Shown here in pieces: positions 28,426 to 38,309 of a DNA stretch of 64,000 nucleotides. Positions within the stretch are counted from its first letter, which is position 1. Each line of letters starts with the position of its first letter. The stretch is from Cognatundibacterium jejuense (lineage in GTDB: Bacteria > Pseudomonadota > Gammaproteobacteria > Burkholderiales > Burkholderiaceae_D), in contig NZ_JACOFV010000018.1 in assembly GCF_014284255.1 (NCBI RefSeq), positions 1 through 64,000 of the forward strand, given 5' to 3'. Made by a program: the position numbers and the translations under genes. The notes under the pieces were generated by a model. It searched no databases. It had not been told where the DNA came from and saw only the letters and a list, made by a program, of their open reading frames with translations.

Positions 28426-31400
28426 TTACTGTTTGAGATTGATGTAGCTTGTAACTACATCATCAGTCCAGGTAGCAGAAGCTTGTATCCACGGCGTTTT
28501 TCCGGCGTTGATATCCTTGATTCCCTGCTGCACCATTTTGAAAATATTGCTATTGACATCAAATGCCAGTGCTAAACGGTGATCTTTATCGAAATTGCTT
28601 CCCGTACTGACAGGCGCAGAAGCAAAGTTGCTGCCGCCGCCTGAATTGACCGACGCAGCTTGAACCATTACGTTACCACCCACTGGCAAATCAAGCTTGG
28701 CAATGTTAATCAAGCTCTTATTGGTATGTAAGTAGTCGATGAACTGACCATCAAATATCGCGTGACCAGCAAAGCCAAAAATATCACCATTGAGAAGATT
28801 GTCTCGTACCGCATTTGCTCCATCCTGAGCAGTTTTAATAGGTTTAGGTGAGCCACCGAGAGCAACGTCGACTAATAAACGGAACTTATTTTCACGATCA
28901 ACAGCGGAGGTTATGGTTAAGTCTTTACCAACGCTGCCAGACAAAGTGTTCGCAGTGATACTTGTGCCTTGTAGAGTCAGGTTGTTACCCGCCGTTAAAT
29001 TGATATTTTTTGCTGAAATTGCACCGATATCGTTGGTGTGTTGATTGTCAAAAGTGAGATCAACTCTACCACCTGCTTTCAGACTCTCCAATCCTTTTCC
29101 CACGCCAATCCCAAACTCAAAACCACCACCAAAGTCGGCGACATAAGAGTCTCCTTGTGCAGCGATTAAGTTGACGTCCCCGATCCTATTAATAACGGTA
29201 ACGCTATCAGCATCGATCTTGGTTCCCGCTAACAGAGCCCCTGTATCTTTGGCATTCGCAAGGACGTTCATCGACTTCGCATTGACTGTTCCACCATGAC
29301 CAACAGTGCCGCTTTCATCAATAAAATCAAGATCAGCAGTGACGCCGAACTTAAAGTTTTTTCCAATTTGAAATTGAAAGTCAAAACTGCCATCGATTGC
29401 CACACCTTCAGCATGATGTGTATCGTAAGCACGGTCATACCATGCCAATGGCCCTTTGATTGTAAGGTCACCCGGTGTCGTGATGTTTGCACCTTGTACC
29501 CACGCTTTGTTGCCACCATTGATAAAGATATTGCCGCCGCTAATGTTGGCTGCAACTGATTTGGTATCGGCTATTTTTTTATAGTTAAATCCACCTGCCA
29601 GATTAATCATTGGTACAGGAATAACGCCACCTGGCCCATCAAAGATCAGATCAACGCCGACGCCGACAGTTGCATTGAAACCCCCGTCATTTTCCCAGGA
29701 GCGATCATTGGCAAAACTGATGTTGGTCAGGTTGTTAGAAGAAAAGTTGACGTTATTTGTCACTGCAACATCGGCAGAACTCGTGAGGCTATTTGATGCA
29801 TTGATATTTAAATTAGCCGCATTAAAATTTGTTTTGACCGCTTGTGTTGTGCCCGTATCAGTATGGTTCAATTGGCCTGACACAATACCTTTGATCGCGA
29901 TATCGTCAAACGTTGTGGTATAGACTTGTACTTCAAATTTTCCTCGCGCTTTGTCGTCTATATGCATTTGCAGATTCTCTGCCTCTTTACTTAGATAGGT
30001 CCCGCTGGAGTTGATATTGATGTTACCTGGCGTCTTGTAGCTCGTACCTATGTCCATGATGGAATTATTTGCTGAAATTGCAATATCAGTCCCTTCCATG
30101 CGACTTGCAACTGATTTTCCATTGATGTCTCGTTTGACTTCCAGATCGCCAAATACGGCGACACGTGCACCGACCTGGGGATTAAGATTAGCAAATACCT
30201 CTGCTTCAATTCCAAGGTCAGCTAATACCACGGTATGGATGTTGAAATCACTGGCATTACTGTTGGCAATATCGTTGGCATTGACCGTCAGATGATTTCC
30301 CGCGATCAGTGCACCCCCCTGATTATTCAGGCTTTGGGCCGCGTTGATAATGGTGTTTCCTTTACTTTGAATAGATGAAATTTGCGCTTTGTCAGTTTCA
30401 TCTTTGACGTTATTTTGGAAGGTGACGAGATCGACACCTGCACCAATCCGGTCTAGTCCAAACGTGAAATAAGGGCCGATACCGTCAGTCTTTTTATTGT
30501 CTTCATGAATGACGGCGTTATGTTCTGCACTTAGAGAAATATTTTGTGCTTTCACGTTGGCATTGCCAGTTACTGAGCTGATACTGCTACCAGCGACAAT
30601 CAGTTGATTGCCACCATTGATATTGATGTCACCGTTACTGGCAATTCTGCTGCCATTACGATTGATCGTTTTGTTGATGAGATCATGCGTGTTGCCATTA
30701 AATCTGGCACCTATACGCCATTGCCAACCACCATCATTGTTTAAAATTAAATTGGCGAATTCAGCGAAGGTTTTGGGTAGATCTGTCGACACTTGTGGTG
30801 TCGCACCATCGGGGATGAGATAGGAATCGAACGACGGAGTCCATTCCGAAACCAATGTGGAATGGACCTCATCTGCACCACTCATTTTCAGGCTGTTACT
30901 CGCATTGACTGTCGCTTTGCCTGTTGCTTTCATATTCGTGGCGACGAGAGAAATAGTTGAACCGTTTACGTTTAAATCACCTTGCGTGGCAGTAATTTCA
31001 GAGAACAGAGATTTTTCGTCGAGCTTACTTGTTGAGTGGGCATATTGAGGAGAATTCAAAATGCCATTGGTATGATGTGCATCACCCGATTGCACACTGC
31101 TTATCGCCTGATCAAAGGATAAGTTTGCCCCCGATAATTGAACTGCACTACCGGTCATTTTTGTACCAACAGAAGCGATGCCGCTATTGCCGTTGATATA
31201 TAAATTCCCTCCGGCACTCACAGTGCTACCATGTTGATTTACTTCTTTGTAAAAGTTACTGTCTTCTTGTTCTTTATTTACCACTACGAGCATCATAGCA
31301 TCGACTTTTTTATCGCTACTATCTGATTTTTTTGTGAGTTCGCTGAGTAGATTTACTCTATCTGCATTAATTAATATGCCATTATTAGCAGCAACTTTCG

Positions 31401-32865
31401 CGCCAGCCAATTCAACAGTGCCGTAGGAGTTAATGTTGATGTTGTTCGCATTGATCGTGGAGCCATGATAGCTGTCTTCGGAGTGATAAATATTATTGAA
31501 GCCAGTGCTGTTATCTGACCCCTCATACCAGAACTTTTCTTCGTGCGAAGTGCTGTTAGTTGTAGTCACGCCTGCAATACGCACGCCTTGAGAGCCACCC
31601 AAAGAAATATTATTAGCTTGCATACTAGTGGCGTCCACTTCTAATTTTCCATTTCTAGCCTGGATATTGAGATTGCCAGAAATCCCGATGTCAGTACCAA
31701 TTGCCGATTGTGTTGTGCTTGTATCCTTCGTGTCATGCGACCAATAAGTCAGCAGATCATGAAATCCATCTTTATGGTCCTGTGTCTGTTTGCTATCAGA
31801 GTTGACTATTGCGCCGATTAAAATATCACCTGCCTTAATGTCGGCATTTGCGGCCCGTAATTGACTGCCTGATATTGAAAGTTTTCCTGCGATATCTGTA
31901 TTGATGAATTCTTTGCCAATTAATTGTGCTTGTATTTTTGTAGTCGCCGAGTTATCTGTATTAAACAAACGAATCTTTCCCGTTTGCATACTGCCAAAAA
32001 TACTAGCATCTAACACTTGTGCTGTTGGATTTTGGGGTGGGGTTGGGCTTGGCTCTGGGGTCGGTGCAGGAATAATTTCGTCCCAACATATGATTCCCAA
32101 TAAACAGACGGTAACCTTGGTTGGTCCCGGTGGTGGGGGAGGAGGTGGTGGTTCCGTTAAAGTTCTGATTGATAAAGTATCATCCCCATTTAGAGCAATA
32201 TTGTTACGACCAGCGAAAACATTAATAGTTTGGTCCGTATTAATATTGGCCGAAATTTGAATTTTCGGTGCGATCAGATCCAAAATTTTTCCGGCTGATA
32301 CGTTACCCTGCACATTGAGTACCGCATTTTTATTTGCACCCGCTCCAACAGAAAAATCAGTTAATGAACCGTTGTTGACGTTGGCTGATCCTACGATCAA
32401 GGATGCCCTCGGTGTATTGATAAAACCGCAGCCATTGCAGGTGATCCCATTAGGGTTAGCGAGTACATAATCGGCGACTACGCCAAATACTTCTTGCTTA
32501 CCAAGCAGCAGAGAGGGATTTTGACTAATCACTTCATTGAGAATCACCTTGGCTGCACTACCGTTGAAATTACTGTTTGCCCCTAATTGGCCTGCTAACT
32601 GTGATTGGCCGGATTGCACTGCATTGTTCAATACCACACCTTGCTTACCAACGTTGTATTGTGTGTACTTGTTATGTGATAGTCCCTGGCTATTTGGTGC
32701 GACAATATTGACAATGTCTACGCCATTTTGATTTCTGACTGAGGTGCTACCAGTAGTCACAATTTGCGCGGTTACCGGGCGCATACTGAGGCAGGCAAGA
32801 CCAATCAGAACAGCGACCCGACTAGTTTGTGATAATTTCCACTGATACTTAGATTTAGTTTTCAT
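28426..32865 (-). CDS. two-partner secretion exoprotein (filamentous haemagglutinin-like TpsA)
   Basis: A secreted adhesin-like protein of 1479 residues from ATG 32865 (GGGAG upstream). An extended signal peptide (about 34 residues) is followed by the TPS secretion domain with NPNGI at 137-141 and an unusual CNGC pair (C143, C146). A proline-rich spacer lies near 240-290. After it come long stretches of beta-helix repeats of the type INANNININSYGTVELAGAKV and haemagglutinin repeats. It is small for an FHA protein, and I see no C-terminal toxin module or CDI marker. It lies 86 bases after its transporter gene. Confidence 0.9.
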   Translation of the reverse strand: MKTKSKYQWKLSQTSRVAVLIGLACLSMRPVTAQIVTTGSTSVRNQNGVDIVNIVAPNSQGLSHNKYTQYNVGKQGVVLNNAVQSGQSQLAGQLGANSNFNGSAAKVILNEVISQNPSLLLGKQEVFGVVADYVLANPNGITCNGCGFINTPRASLIVGSANVNNGSLTDFSVGAGANKNAVLNVQGNVSAGKILDLIAPKIQISANINTDQTINVFAGRNNIALNGDDTLSIRTLTEPPPPPPPPGPTKVTVCLLGIICWDEIIPAPTPEPSPTPPQNPTAQVLDASIFGSMQTGKIRLFNTDNSATTKIQAQLIGKEFINTDIAGKLSISGSQLRAANADIKAGDILIGAIVNSDSKQTQDHKDGFHDLLTYWSHDTKDTSTTQSAIGTDIGISGNLNIQARNGKLEVDATSMQANNISLGGSQGVRIAGVTTTNSTSHEEKFWYEGSDNSTGFNNIYHSEDSYHGSTINANNININSYGTVELAGAKVAANNGILINADRVNLLSELTKKSDSSDKKVDAMMLVVVNKEQEDSNFYKEVNQHGSTVSAGGNLYINGNSGIASVGTKMTGSAVQLSGANLSFDQAISSVQSGDAHHTNGILNSPQYAHSTSKLDEKSLFSEITATQGDLNVNGSTISLVATNMKATGKATVNASNSLKMSGADEVHSTLVSEWTPSFDSYLIPDGATPQVSTDLPKTFAEFANLILNNDGGWQWRIGARFNGNTHDLINKTINRNGSRIASNGDININGGNQLIVAGSSISSVTGNANVKAQNISLSAEHNAVIHEDNKKTDGIGPYFTFGLDRIGAGVDLVTFQNNVKDETDKAQISSIQSKGNTIINAAQSLNNQGGALIAGNHLTVNANDIANSNASDFNIHTVVLADLGIEAEVFANLNPQVGARVAVFGDLEVKRDINGKSVASRMEGTDIAISANNSIMDIGTSYKTPGNININSSGTYLSKEAENLQMHIDDKARGKFEVQVYTTTFDDIAIKGIVSGQLNHTDTGTTQAVKTNFNAANLNINASNSLTSSADVAVTNNVNFSSNNLTNISFANDRSWENDGGFNATVGVGVDLIFDGPGGVIPVPMINLAGGFNYKKIADTKSVAANISGGNIFINGGNKAWVQGANITTPGDLTIKGPLAWYDRAYDTHHAEGVAIDGSFDFQFQIGKNFKFGVTADLDFIDESGTVGHGGTVNAKSMNVLANAKDTGALLAGTKIDADSVTVINRIGDVNLIAAQGDSYVADFGGGFEFGIGVGKGLESLKAGGRVDLTFDNQHTNDIGAISAKNINLTAGNNLTLQGTSITANTLSGSVGKDLTITSAVDRENKFRLLVDVALGGSPKPIKTAQDGANAVRDNLLNGDIFGFAGHAIFDGQFIDYLHTNKSLINIAKLDLPVGGNVMVQAASVNSGGGSNFASAPVSTGSNFDKDHRLALAFDVNSNIFKMVQQGIKDINAGKTPWIQASATWTDDVVTSYINLKQ

Positions 32866-32950
32866 TTTTTTTACTCCCTGAGTGTAAAACATAGAAACAA
32901 TAAAGGCTCAACTACTTCAACAAGTCATAAGCGATTTCACGCCTGTGACT

Positions 32951-34570
32951 TCAGAACGACCATGAGCTAGTGGCCGAAAATTTATTTAACGAGGTTGGCA
33001 TCAGCGATGTCTTTCCTCTCGCGTATTCCATATCTAAGGTCGCTGTTTTTAGTTGAAGAGTCAGACCTATGCTTGCACTGACAGCTTTTTGCTTCTGATG
33101 ATTTGTTCCGGAGTTCCATACTTCTCCAATATCAAGACCGAGTCTTGGGCGGAAAAAGACGCTGTATTGATTGATAGGAAGGGAATATGTATTGCGCAAT
33201 GTGAAGCCATTATCACCAGCAGCGCCCCAGTCAGACAGACCACGAACACTGGATCTGTCCGTGGCACTCATTTGTTCAATTGCGTATAAGCGCTGTTTTG
33301 AATACTGAGTAAAGAATTGATGTTCATAGATCAGAGCTTGATTCTGAATAAGGGTATTGCCGCTCCAGTTCGCAGACAGCAAAAATTTATCGAATCGTGC
33401 ATGTGGATAATCGACAGAAATGTCAGAGACATCCTTTGTCGACTTGAACATTCCCAACCCTCTTTGCCATTCGAAACTGGTATTCAAACTAGAAGACGGG
33501 AACAGACTTGTCCAACTGAATCCAAGTTGTGATTTTGTGATGACCGGACTTTGCACATCAATCACACTATCTAAGAGTTCGCTGCGTGTATTAGTGCGAG
33601 ATAATTGTCCAAAAACGTTACTAATAGTGTTTGTGTTACGTTGAATGACTCGTTCTAATCGGATTGAGTCTTGTGGTGTTTGACCACTTTGTTGGGCGGT
33701 ACTGTTGGTGAGTTGTAATATTGATTGATAGTTGGATTGGCTGATATTGGCACTGATTAGCCAATACCCCAACGGAATATTGTATGAAAAATAGGCGCTT
33801 TGGCTACTCGACGATTTGCTACCGCCAAACATCATCAAGTCGGAAAAGCCCAGCGGACTATCCAGAGAGAAATTCGCTCGCTTCACAATTTTCCCAGTTC
33901 CACTCTGGCCGGTGTTGTCTATCATCAGGCTGCCGTGAAAACGACTTTTATCCTGGTTCTTCACGCTGATCGTGACGCCATTTTCTGAGCTTGGATAAAT
34001 CTCTATTTCTGCCTGGTTACTGCTGAGTCGATTGATTTGTTCTAAAGCCTGATCAAGATCCTGGACATTGAGATAAGGATGATCTTTATAGTTTGGGAAA
34101 ATAAAATTGGGATTGATGGTCTTACTGGCGCCGAGAATATTGTCGATTCGAACAGGTTCAATATGTAGGTGAATTTGTTGGCTGCCGAATGGCGATTGAT
34201 TGCTTATTTGAATTTTGAAGTATCCGGCTTGTATAAAGATTTCAGTTACAAGTCTTGAAAATTGATTGAGCTCTTCTTGTTCTATGCAACTTGGTAAGTT
34301 ATTCAGTATTTGCGTGCGGGATTGTTTTGAAAGTAGTTCCAGACCACTGATGGTGAGTGTTCTGTGGTCGCTGCAATTGTCAGTGGTTTTTTTCTGCTGT
34401 TTGTCGACCGCAACTTCCAAAGATGAATTATTCGAGGTAGGCTCAATTATGGAAACGCCTAAGTCTCCTGTTGCGGCCAAGGCGGGGGATGTATTGCAGA
34501 TACAAATGAAGACGCCAGCCAAGGCGATATTGACAAAAATGTCCCACATTCTATTTGCAGTATTTGGCAT
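32951..34570 (-). CDS. two-partner secretion outer-membrane transporter TpsB (ShlB/FhaC/HecB family)
   Basis: The 539-residue protein has a signal peptide (about residues 1-33, ending PALAA). POTRA-type sequence follows at roughly 70-225 (LTISGLELLSKQSRTQILNNLPSCIEQEELNQ; LDQALEQINRLSSNQAEIEIYPS). A 16-strand barrel region then ends in SATSSWSF, with the terminal Phe needed for outer-membrane assembly. The loop-6 signature appears as SSVRGLSDWGAAGDNGF near 440. It exports the downstream TpsA protein. There is no CDI immunity gene nearby. Confidence 0.92.
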   Translation of the reverse strand: MPNTANRMWDIFVNIALAGVFICICNTSPALAATGDLGVSIIEPTSNNSSLEVAVDKQQKKTTDNCSDHRTLTISGLELLSKQSRTQILNNLPSCIEQEELNQFSRLVTEIFIQAGYFKIQISNQSPFGSQQIHLHIEPVRIDNILGASKTINPNFIFPNYKDHPYLNVQDLDQALEQINRLSSNQAEIEIYPSSENGVTISVKNQDKSRFHGSLMIDNTGQSGTGKIVKRANFSLDSPLGFSDLMMFGGSKSSSSQSAYFSYNIPLGYWLISANISQSNYQSILQLTNSTAQQSGQTPQDSIRLERVIQRNTNTISNVFGQLSRTNTRSELLDSVIDVQSPVITKSQLGFSWTSLFPSSSLNTSFEWQRGLGMFKSTKDVSDISVDYPHARFDKFLLSANWSGNTLIQNQALIYEHQFFTQYSKQRLYAIEQMSATDRSSVRGLSDWGAAGDNGFTLRNTYSLPINQYSVFFRPRLGLDIGEVWNSGTNHQKQKAVSASIGLTLQLKTATLDMEYARGKTSLMPTSLNKFSATSSWSF

Positions 34571-34929
34571 GAAAATTCCTTTTCAATTCTAAAAATTGAA
34601 TGAAGTTCACAAGATATTTCGATTTCTGATGCGATACGGTAGGGCTTGTTACGCCGATGTTCTGACAGGCTTTCTATGTAGTTTTGAAACATCGCGTAAA
34701 CAGTTTATGGCGCATGATTTCAATCAAACACCTCGAAAGGTGACAAGTTGTCTTCATCAACTGCCAAACTGGTATGGTGTGTAATTCGCAATTATTGAGA
34801 GTCAGGTGCGTGCTTGGTTTTGATCACGCCATCAACAAGGGCTATTGAGGCGATATATTTTTAAACGAAAAGTTCGTCTTTTTGGATGTAAAATGAGAAA
34901 ATCCGTTATCTGATTAACTACACATTTTT
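34571..34929. other. divergent intergenic region between tpsB and tag
   Basis: About 360 AT-rich bases that must carry promoters for both directions. A small ACGAA/TTCGT inverted repeat followed by five T lies at 34865-34883. Nothing else is distinct. Confidence 0.4.
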
Positions 34930-35484
34930 ATGCAAAAAATACGTTGTGCCTGGGCTAATCCCGCCAATCCGTTGTATCTTCACTATCATGATCATGAGTG
35001 GGGCGTCCCCTGCCATGACGAGCGTCGCTTATTTGAGATGTTGAATCTGGAAGGTGCTCAGGCGGGCTTGAGTTGGGAAACAATTTTGAATAAGCGCGAA
35101 AATTACAGGCTGGCGTTTGATAATTGGGATGCCCATAAAATTGCAACCTACGACGACGCTAAGGTGGCGAGTTTATTGGCTAATCCAGGCATCGTTCGCA
35201 ACCGTCTCAAAGTCGCGGCGACGATCAATAATGCCAAAGCCTACTTGCGTTTGTGCGAAGAAAAAGGCAGCCTGGACGCGTATCTGTGGACCTATGTGAA
35301 TGGCACACCGATATACAATAATGGCGAGCGCATTGTCACCACACCGCTGTCAGATCAGATATCCAAAGATCTGCGTAAGCGCGGTTTTAAATTCGTTGGT
35401 TCAACCATTATTTACGCTTATATGCAGGCAATTGGCATGGTACATGACCATGCTGCCGATTGCGACTGGCATCGTCCTGTTTAG
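34930..35484 (+). CDS. tag: DNA-3-methyladenine glycosylase I
   Basis: Tag removes 3-methyladenine from alkylated DNA. The 184-residue protein begins MQKIRCAWANPANPLYLHYHDHEWGVP. C6 and H20, together with the His/Cys group in the C-terminal HDHAADCDWH, form the zinc snap typical of the family. The helix-hairpin-helix region with SWETILNKRENYRLAFDNWD and the segment FKFVGSTIIYAYMQAIGMV are also diagnostic. Length matches E. coli Tag (187). Confidence 0.96.
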   Translation: MQKIRCAWANPANPLYLHYHDHEWGVPCHDERRLFEMLNLEGAQAGLSWETILNKRENYRLAFDNWDAHKIATYDDAKVASLLANPGIVRNRLKVAATINNAKAYLRLCEEKGSLDAYLWTYVNGTPIYNNGERIVTTPLSDQISKDLRKRGFKFVGSTIIYAYMQAIGMVHDHAADCDWHRPV

Positions 35485-35513
35485 ATCAAAGCGTACTCAA
35501 GGCAACGATAAAT

Positions 35514-36419
35514 TTAATGTTGTTTGCCGGAGCCATTTTGTTCGGCAAACGATTGAATTTCGCCTGAAGAAGTTTTGTTATCCTGGTTGCGTGGATGCGC
35601 GACCATCACTGGTGTGTTGCGCGAACTGGCATGGGATAACACAGTAGAGTTCGTCGCATGTCCGGCGGGACTGTTTGTATTGACCGTGTTGTCAGCATCC
35701 CAGATTGGTGCATCGATGCCTTCAAACACTGCTTTCAATTGCTGACCCCAGCTACTGCGTATCATCTGGAAATAGTGGTTTTTTTCATCGATGGTAACAA
35801 AGCGTGTAACTGCAAGCCGATTATTTTCATACACCAACAAATCCAAAGGTAATCCGACAGAAACATTGGAACGCAAGGTGGAATCCATTGAAATCAGCGC
35901 GCATTTTGCGGCATCGTCTAAGCTCGTTGATGGATTGATAACGCGGTCTAAAATCGGCTTGCCATATTTGGCTTCACCGATTTGGAAATAAGTATTTTCG
36001 TTATGCGCCTCGATAAAATTTCCTGCCGCATAAATCTGAAATAAACGACAACGCTCTTCACCGATCTGGCCACCAAACATCAAACTAACGTTAAAGTCGA
36101 TGCCAAAATCAGCCAATGCTTTGGCGTCACGCTGATGCACTGTGCGTACAGTTTCACCCAGAATACGGGCGGCTTCGTACATGTTAGGTGCATTCCAGAT
36201 GCTATTGCCGTTGCTGTCTTTGAAATCAGACAGGAGTTCGCGGATGGATTGTGAAATAGATAAATTACCAGCGGTCATCAAGACCATTAAACGGTCGCCG
36301 GGATTTTCAAATACCGACATTTTGCGGAAGGTGCCGACTTGATCGACGCCAGCGTTGGTACGGGAATCCGACAAAAAAACCAGCCCGGCGTCGAGGCGCA
36401 TGCCAACACAGTAAGTCAT
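35514..36419 (-). CDS. Anbu-type proteasome-like peptidase
   Basis: The product starts MTYCVGMRLDAGLVFLSDSRTNAG, matching Anbu, the ancestral beta-subunit related to 20S proteasome and HslV peptidases. After removal of Met, the threonine would be the N-terminal nucleophile; the conserved Asp in LSDSR and Lys in FRKMSVF complete the proteasome-like site. An upstream TTG at 36431 would bury that Thr, so I use ATG 36419 (301 residues). The last 60 residues are polar and look disordered. It is the final gene of a four-gene cluster with transglutaminase, alpha-E and ATP-grasp genes, an association known from comparative genomics. Confidence 0.93.
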   Translation of the reverse strand: MTYCVGMRLDAGLVFLSDSRTNAGVDQVGTFRKMSVFENPGDRLMVLMTAGNLSISQSIRELLSDFKDSNGNSIWNAPNMYEAARILGETVRTVHQRDAKALADFGIDFNVSLMFGGQIGEERCRLFQIYAAGNFIEAHNENTYFQIGEAKYGKPILDRVINPSTSLDDAAKCALISMDSTLRSNVSVGLPLDLLVYENNRLAVTRFVTIDEKNHYFQMIRSSWGQQLKAVFEGIDAPIWDADNTVNTNSPAGHATNSTVLSHASSRNTPVMVAHPRNQDNKTSSGEIQSFAEQNGSGKQH

Positions 36420-36492
36420 AATTTCAATCAAGCAAATAGAAGCAAAGTCTGAATTTTACCTCAAGCGAATGGCAGGATGGTCTGAATCGAGA

Positions 36493-37299
36493 TTATCGTG
36501 GTGTGACCCGTACACTCACTTGTAAGGTTTCTGTGCCACCGCCGCGTCGTACGCCACGTACTGGCGCCGCCGAGTCATAATCTCGTCCTATCGCCAGACG
36601 GCAATATGTATCATCCATCAAACGAGCATGTGTTACATCGATGCTAACCCAGCCTTCGTAATCGGCGTCTTGCGCCCAGACGTCGACCCAGGCATGGCTG
36701 TCAGCATGACCGCTGGTTTCAGGATCAATATAGCCAGAAACATAACGTGCCGGTATGCCACGCACATGACAGCAGGCCAGAAACAAATGGGCGTGATCCT
36801 GGCAAACGCCCAGACCCATACTTAGCGCATCATCGGCCGTACTGGTGACGATTGTGGTGCCACTGCGGTAAGCTACCGTCATTTGTATTTTGCTTGCCAG
36901 ATCAAGTAATTCGGTCGTTGTGGCGGACTGATTGCGCGGTAATGCGTGATGCGCAAACGCCATAACTGCCGGGCTTGCCTCAGTCAGGCGCGTCGGTACA
37001 GTAAATACCAACGGCGAAAAACTTTCTGCGTCGCTAATGCGCCCGTAGGCAGGTGCGCTGATGTCGACGATACCTTGTGCCAGAATGCTAATTGCTGAGT
37101 GAGCACCGGTAATCGTCAACGTATGCGACTGATTGCCATAAGCATCGATAAATGCCGTTTTATTGCCCGCGGTTTGTACTTCCCAATGGATGATTTGTTG
37201 ATGCTGTTCTATACGTGGCGTCAACCGTAATTGCTGAATGGTATAGGTTGACGGCAGCGAATACTGATACGTTGTCTGATGCTGAATGACGAGTTGCAT
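36493..37299 (-). CDS. transglutaminase-like cysteine protease domain protein
   Basis: The 268-residue protein has an N-terminal beta-domain (QLVIQHQTTYQYSLPSTYTIQQLRLTPR) and a transglutaminase core with the triad C166 (LGVCQDHAHLFLACC), H202 (DSHAWVDVW) and D221 (WVSIDVTHARL). The end, with GRDYDSAAPVRGVRRGGG, is typical of this family. Such proteins accompany circularly permuted ATP-grasp enzymes and are predicted to hydrolyse or transfer amide bonds. It follows the alpha-E gene by six bases. Confidence 0.92.
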   Translation of the reverse strand: MQLVIQHQTTYQYSLPSTYTIQQLRLTPRIEQHQQIIHWEVQTAGNKTAFIDAYGNQSHTLTITGAHSAISILAQGIVDISAPAYGRISDAESFSPLVFTVPTRLTEASPAVMAFAHHALPRNQSATTTELLDLASKIQMTVAYRSGTTIVTSTADDALSMGLGVCQDHAHLFLACCHVRGIPARYVSGYIDPETSGHADSHAWVDVWAQDADYEGWVSIDVTHARLMDDTYCRLAIGRDYDSAAPVRGVRRGGGTETLQVSVRVTPR

Positions 37300-37305
37300 A
37301 TAACG

Positions 37306-38256
37306 TTAAGCGGCTAAAGGAACCAGAAAATCGCGGCTGATGCGATTGCCTAATTCAAAAATACGTTCCAAAAATTCTGTCAGGGTATCGTGCAAGCCAG
37401 CCTGCAAAATATCTTCAATTCTGGCGAATTTAAATTCCGCATGCAGTTTTCCGGCCAGTCTTTCCGTATCCGCCGACACATCATTACGTACTTCGGCCAG
37501 GTTGGCGACTACTTCATCCATGCAAGCCAGTAAAGAGCGTGGCATATCACCGCGTAACATTAACAGTTCGGCGACACGTTCTGGCGTAATCACATCGCGA
37601 TACACTTTACGATAGATTTCAAATCCTGAAACTGAACGCAAAAGCGCACCCCAATAATAGAAATCTCTTTGCATGAGTTGTTTGCCGCTTTCAATTTCTT
37701 TTGCACTATGAAATTTCACATCCAATATCCGCGCGGTGTTATCGGCACGTTCTAAAAAGGTACCCAGGCGTATGAAGTGCACAGCCTCATCTTTGAGCAT
37801 TGTTCCCAGTGTCACACCACGCGACAAGTGTGAGCGGAATTTGACCCATTCGAAAAATTGCCCGGGGTCTTGTTCCAGCATGCCGCTGCCGAGCTTTTCT
37901 TGCACTTCCAACCAGGTGGCGTTTTGGGTTTCCCATACTTCCGTCGTCAGTGTGCCACGCACAGCACGTGCATTTTCGCGGGCTTCTTTCAAACAGGATG
38001 CGATGGAGGAAGGATTCATGGGGTCACGCACCATAAAGTCCAACACATCTTTTTTGGTCAGTAAGCCGTAGTGATGATCATACGCCGATTGCAGTTCGGA
38101 AATTCCCAACATGGCACGCCAGCCTTGTTCTGCATTTTCTGCGGATTGCGGCAGCATTGAGGTTTGCACGTTCACATCTAACATGCGGGCGGTATTTTCG
38201 GCACGTTCAGTGTAGCGTGCCATCCAGAATAAATGATCAGCGGTGCGACTTAACAT
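37306..38256 (-). CDS. alpha-E domain protein
   Basis: The 316-residue, mostly helical protein begins MLSRTADHLFWMARYTERAENTARMLDVN, the hallmark opening of the alpha-E family, with a second similar element FIRLGTFLERADNTARILDVKF near 165. These proteins have no known enzyme activity. They are almost always encoded beside a circularly permuted type 2 ATP-grasp protein, where they may act as scaffold or peptide partner. Here it sits between the ATP-grasp and transglutaminase genes. Confidence 0.93.
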   Translation of the reverse strand: MLSRTADHLFWMARYTERAENTARMLDVNVQTSMLPQSAENAEQGWRAMLGISELQSAYDHHYGLLTKKDVLDFMVRDPMNPSSIASCLKEARENARAVRGTLTTEVWETQNATWLEVQEKLGSGMLEQDPGQFFEWVKFRSHLSRGVTLGTMLKDEAVHFIRLGTFLERADNTARILDVKFHSAKEIESGKQLMQRDFYYWGALLRSVSGFEIYRKVYRDVITPERVAELLMLRGDMPRSLLACMDEVVANLAEVRNDVSADTERLAGKLHAEFKFARIEDILQAGLHDTLTEFLERIFELGNRISRDFLVPLAA

Positions 38257-38309
38257 GATGTTTCCTTGTACGCATGGTTGTGCGACGAACTATTTTTGTG
38301 ATCTGAAGT

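Noticed and set aside
28426-34570. Contact-dependent inhibition (CDI) locus
   Set aside because: No toxin domain, VENN-type pretoxin motif or small immunity gene follows the exoprotein gene.
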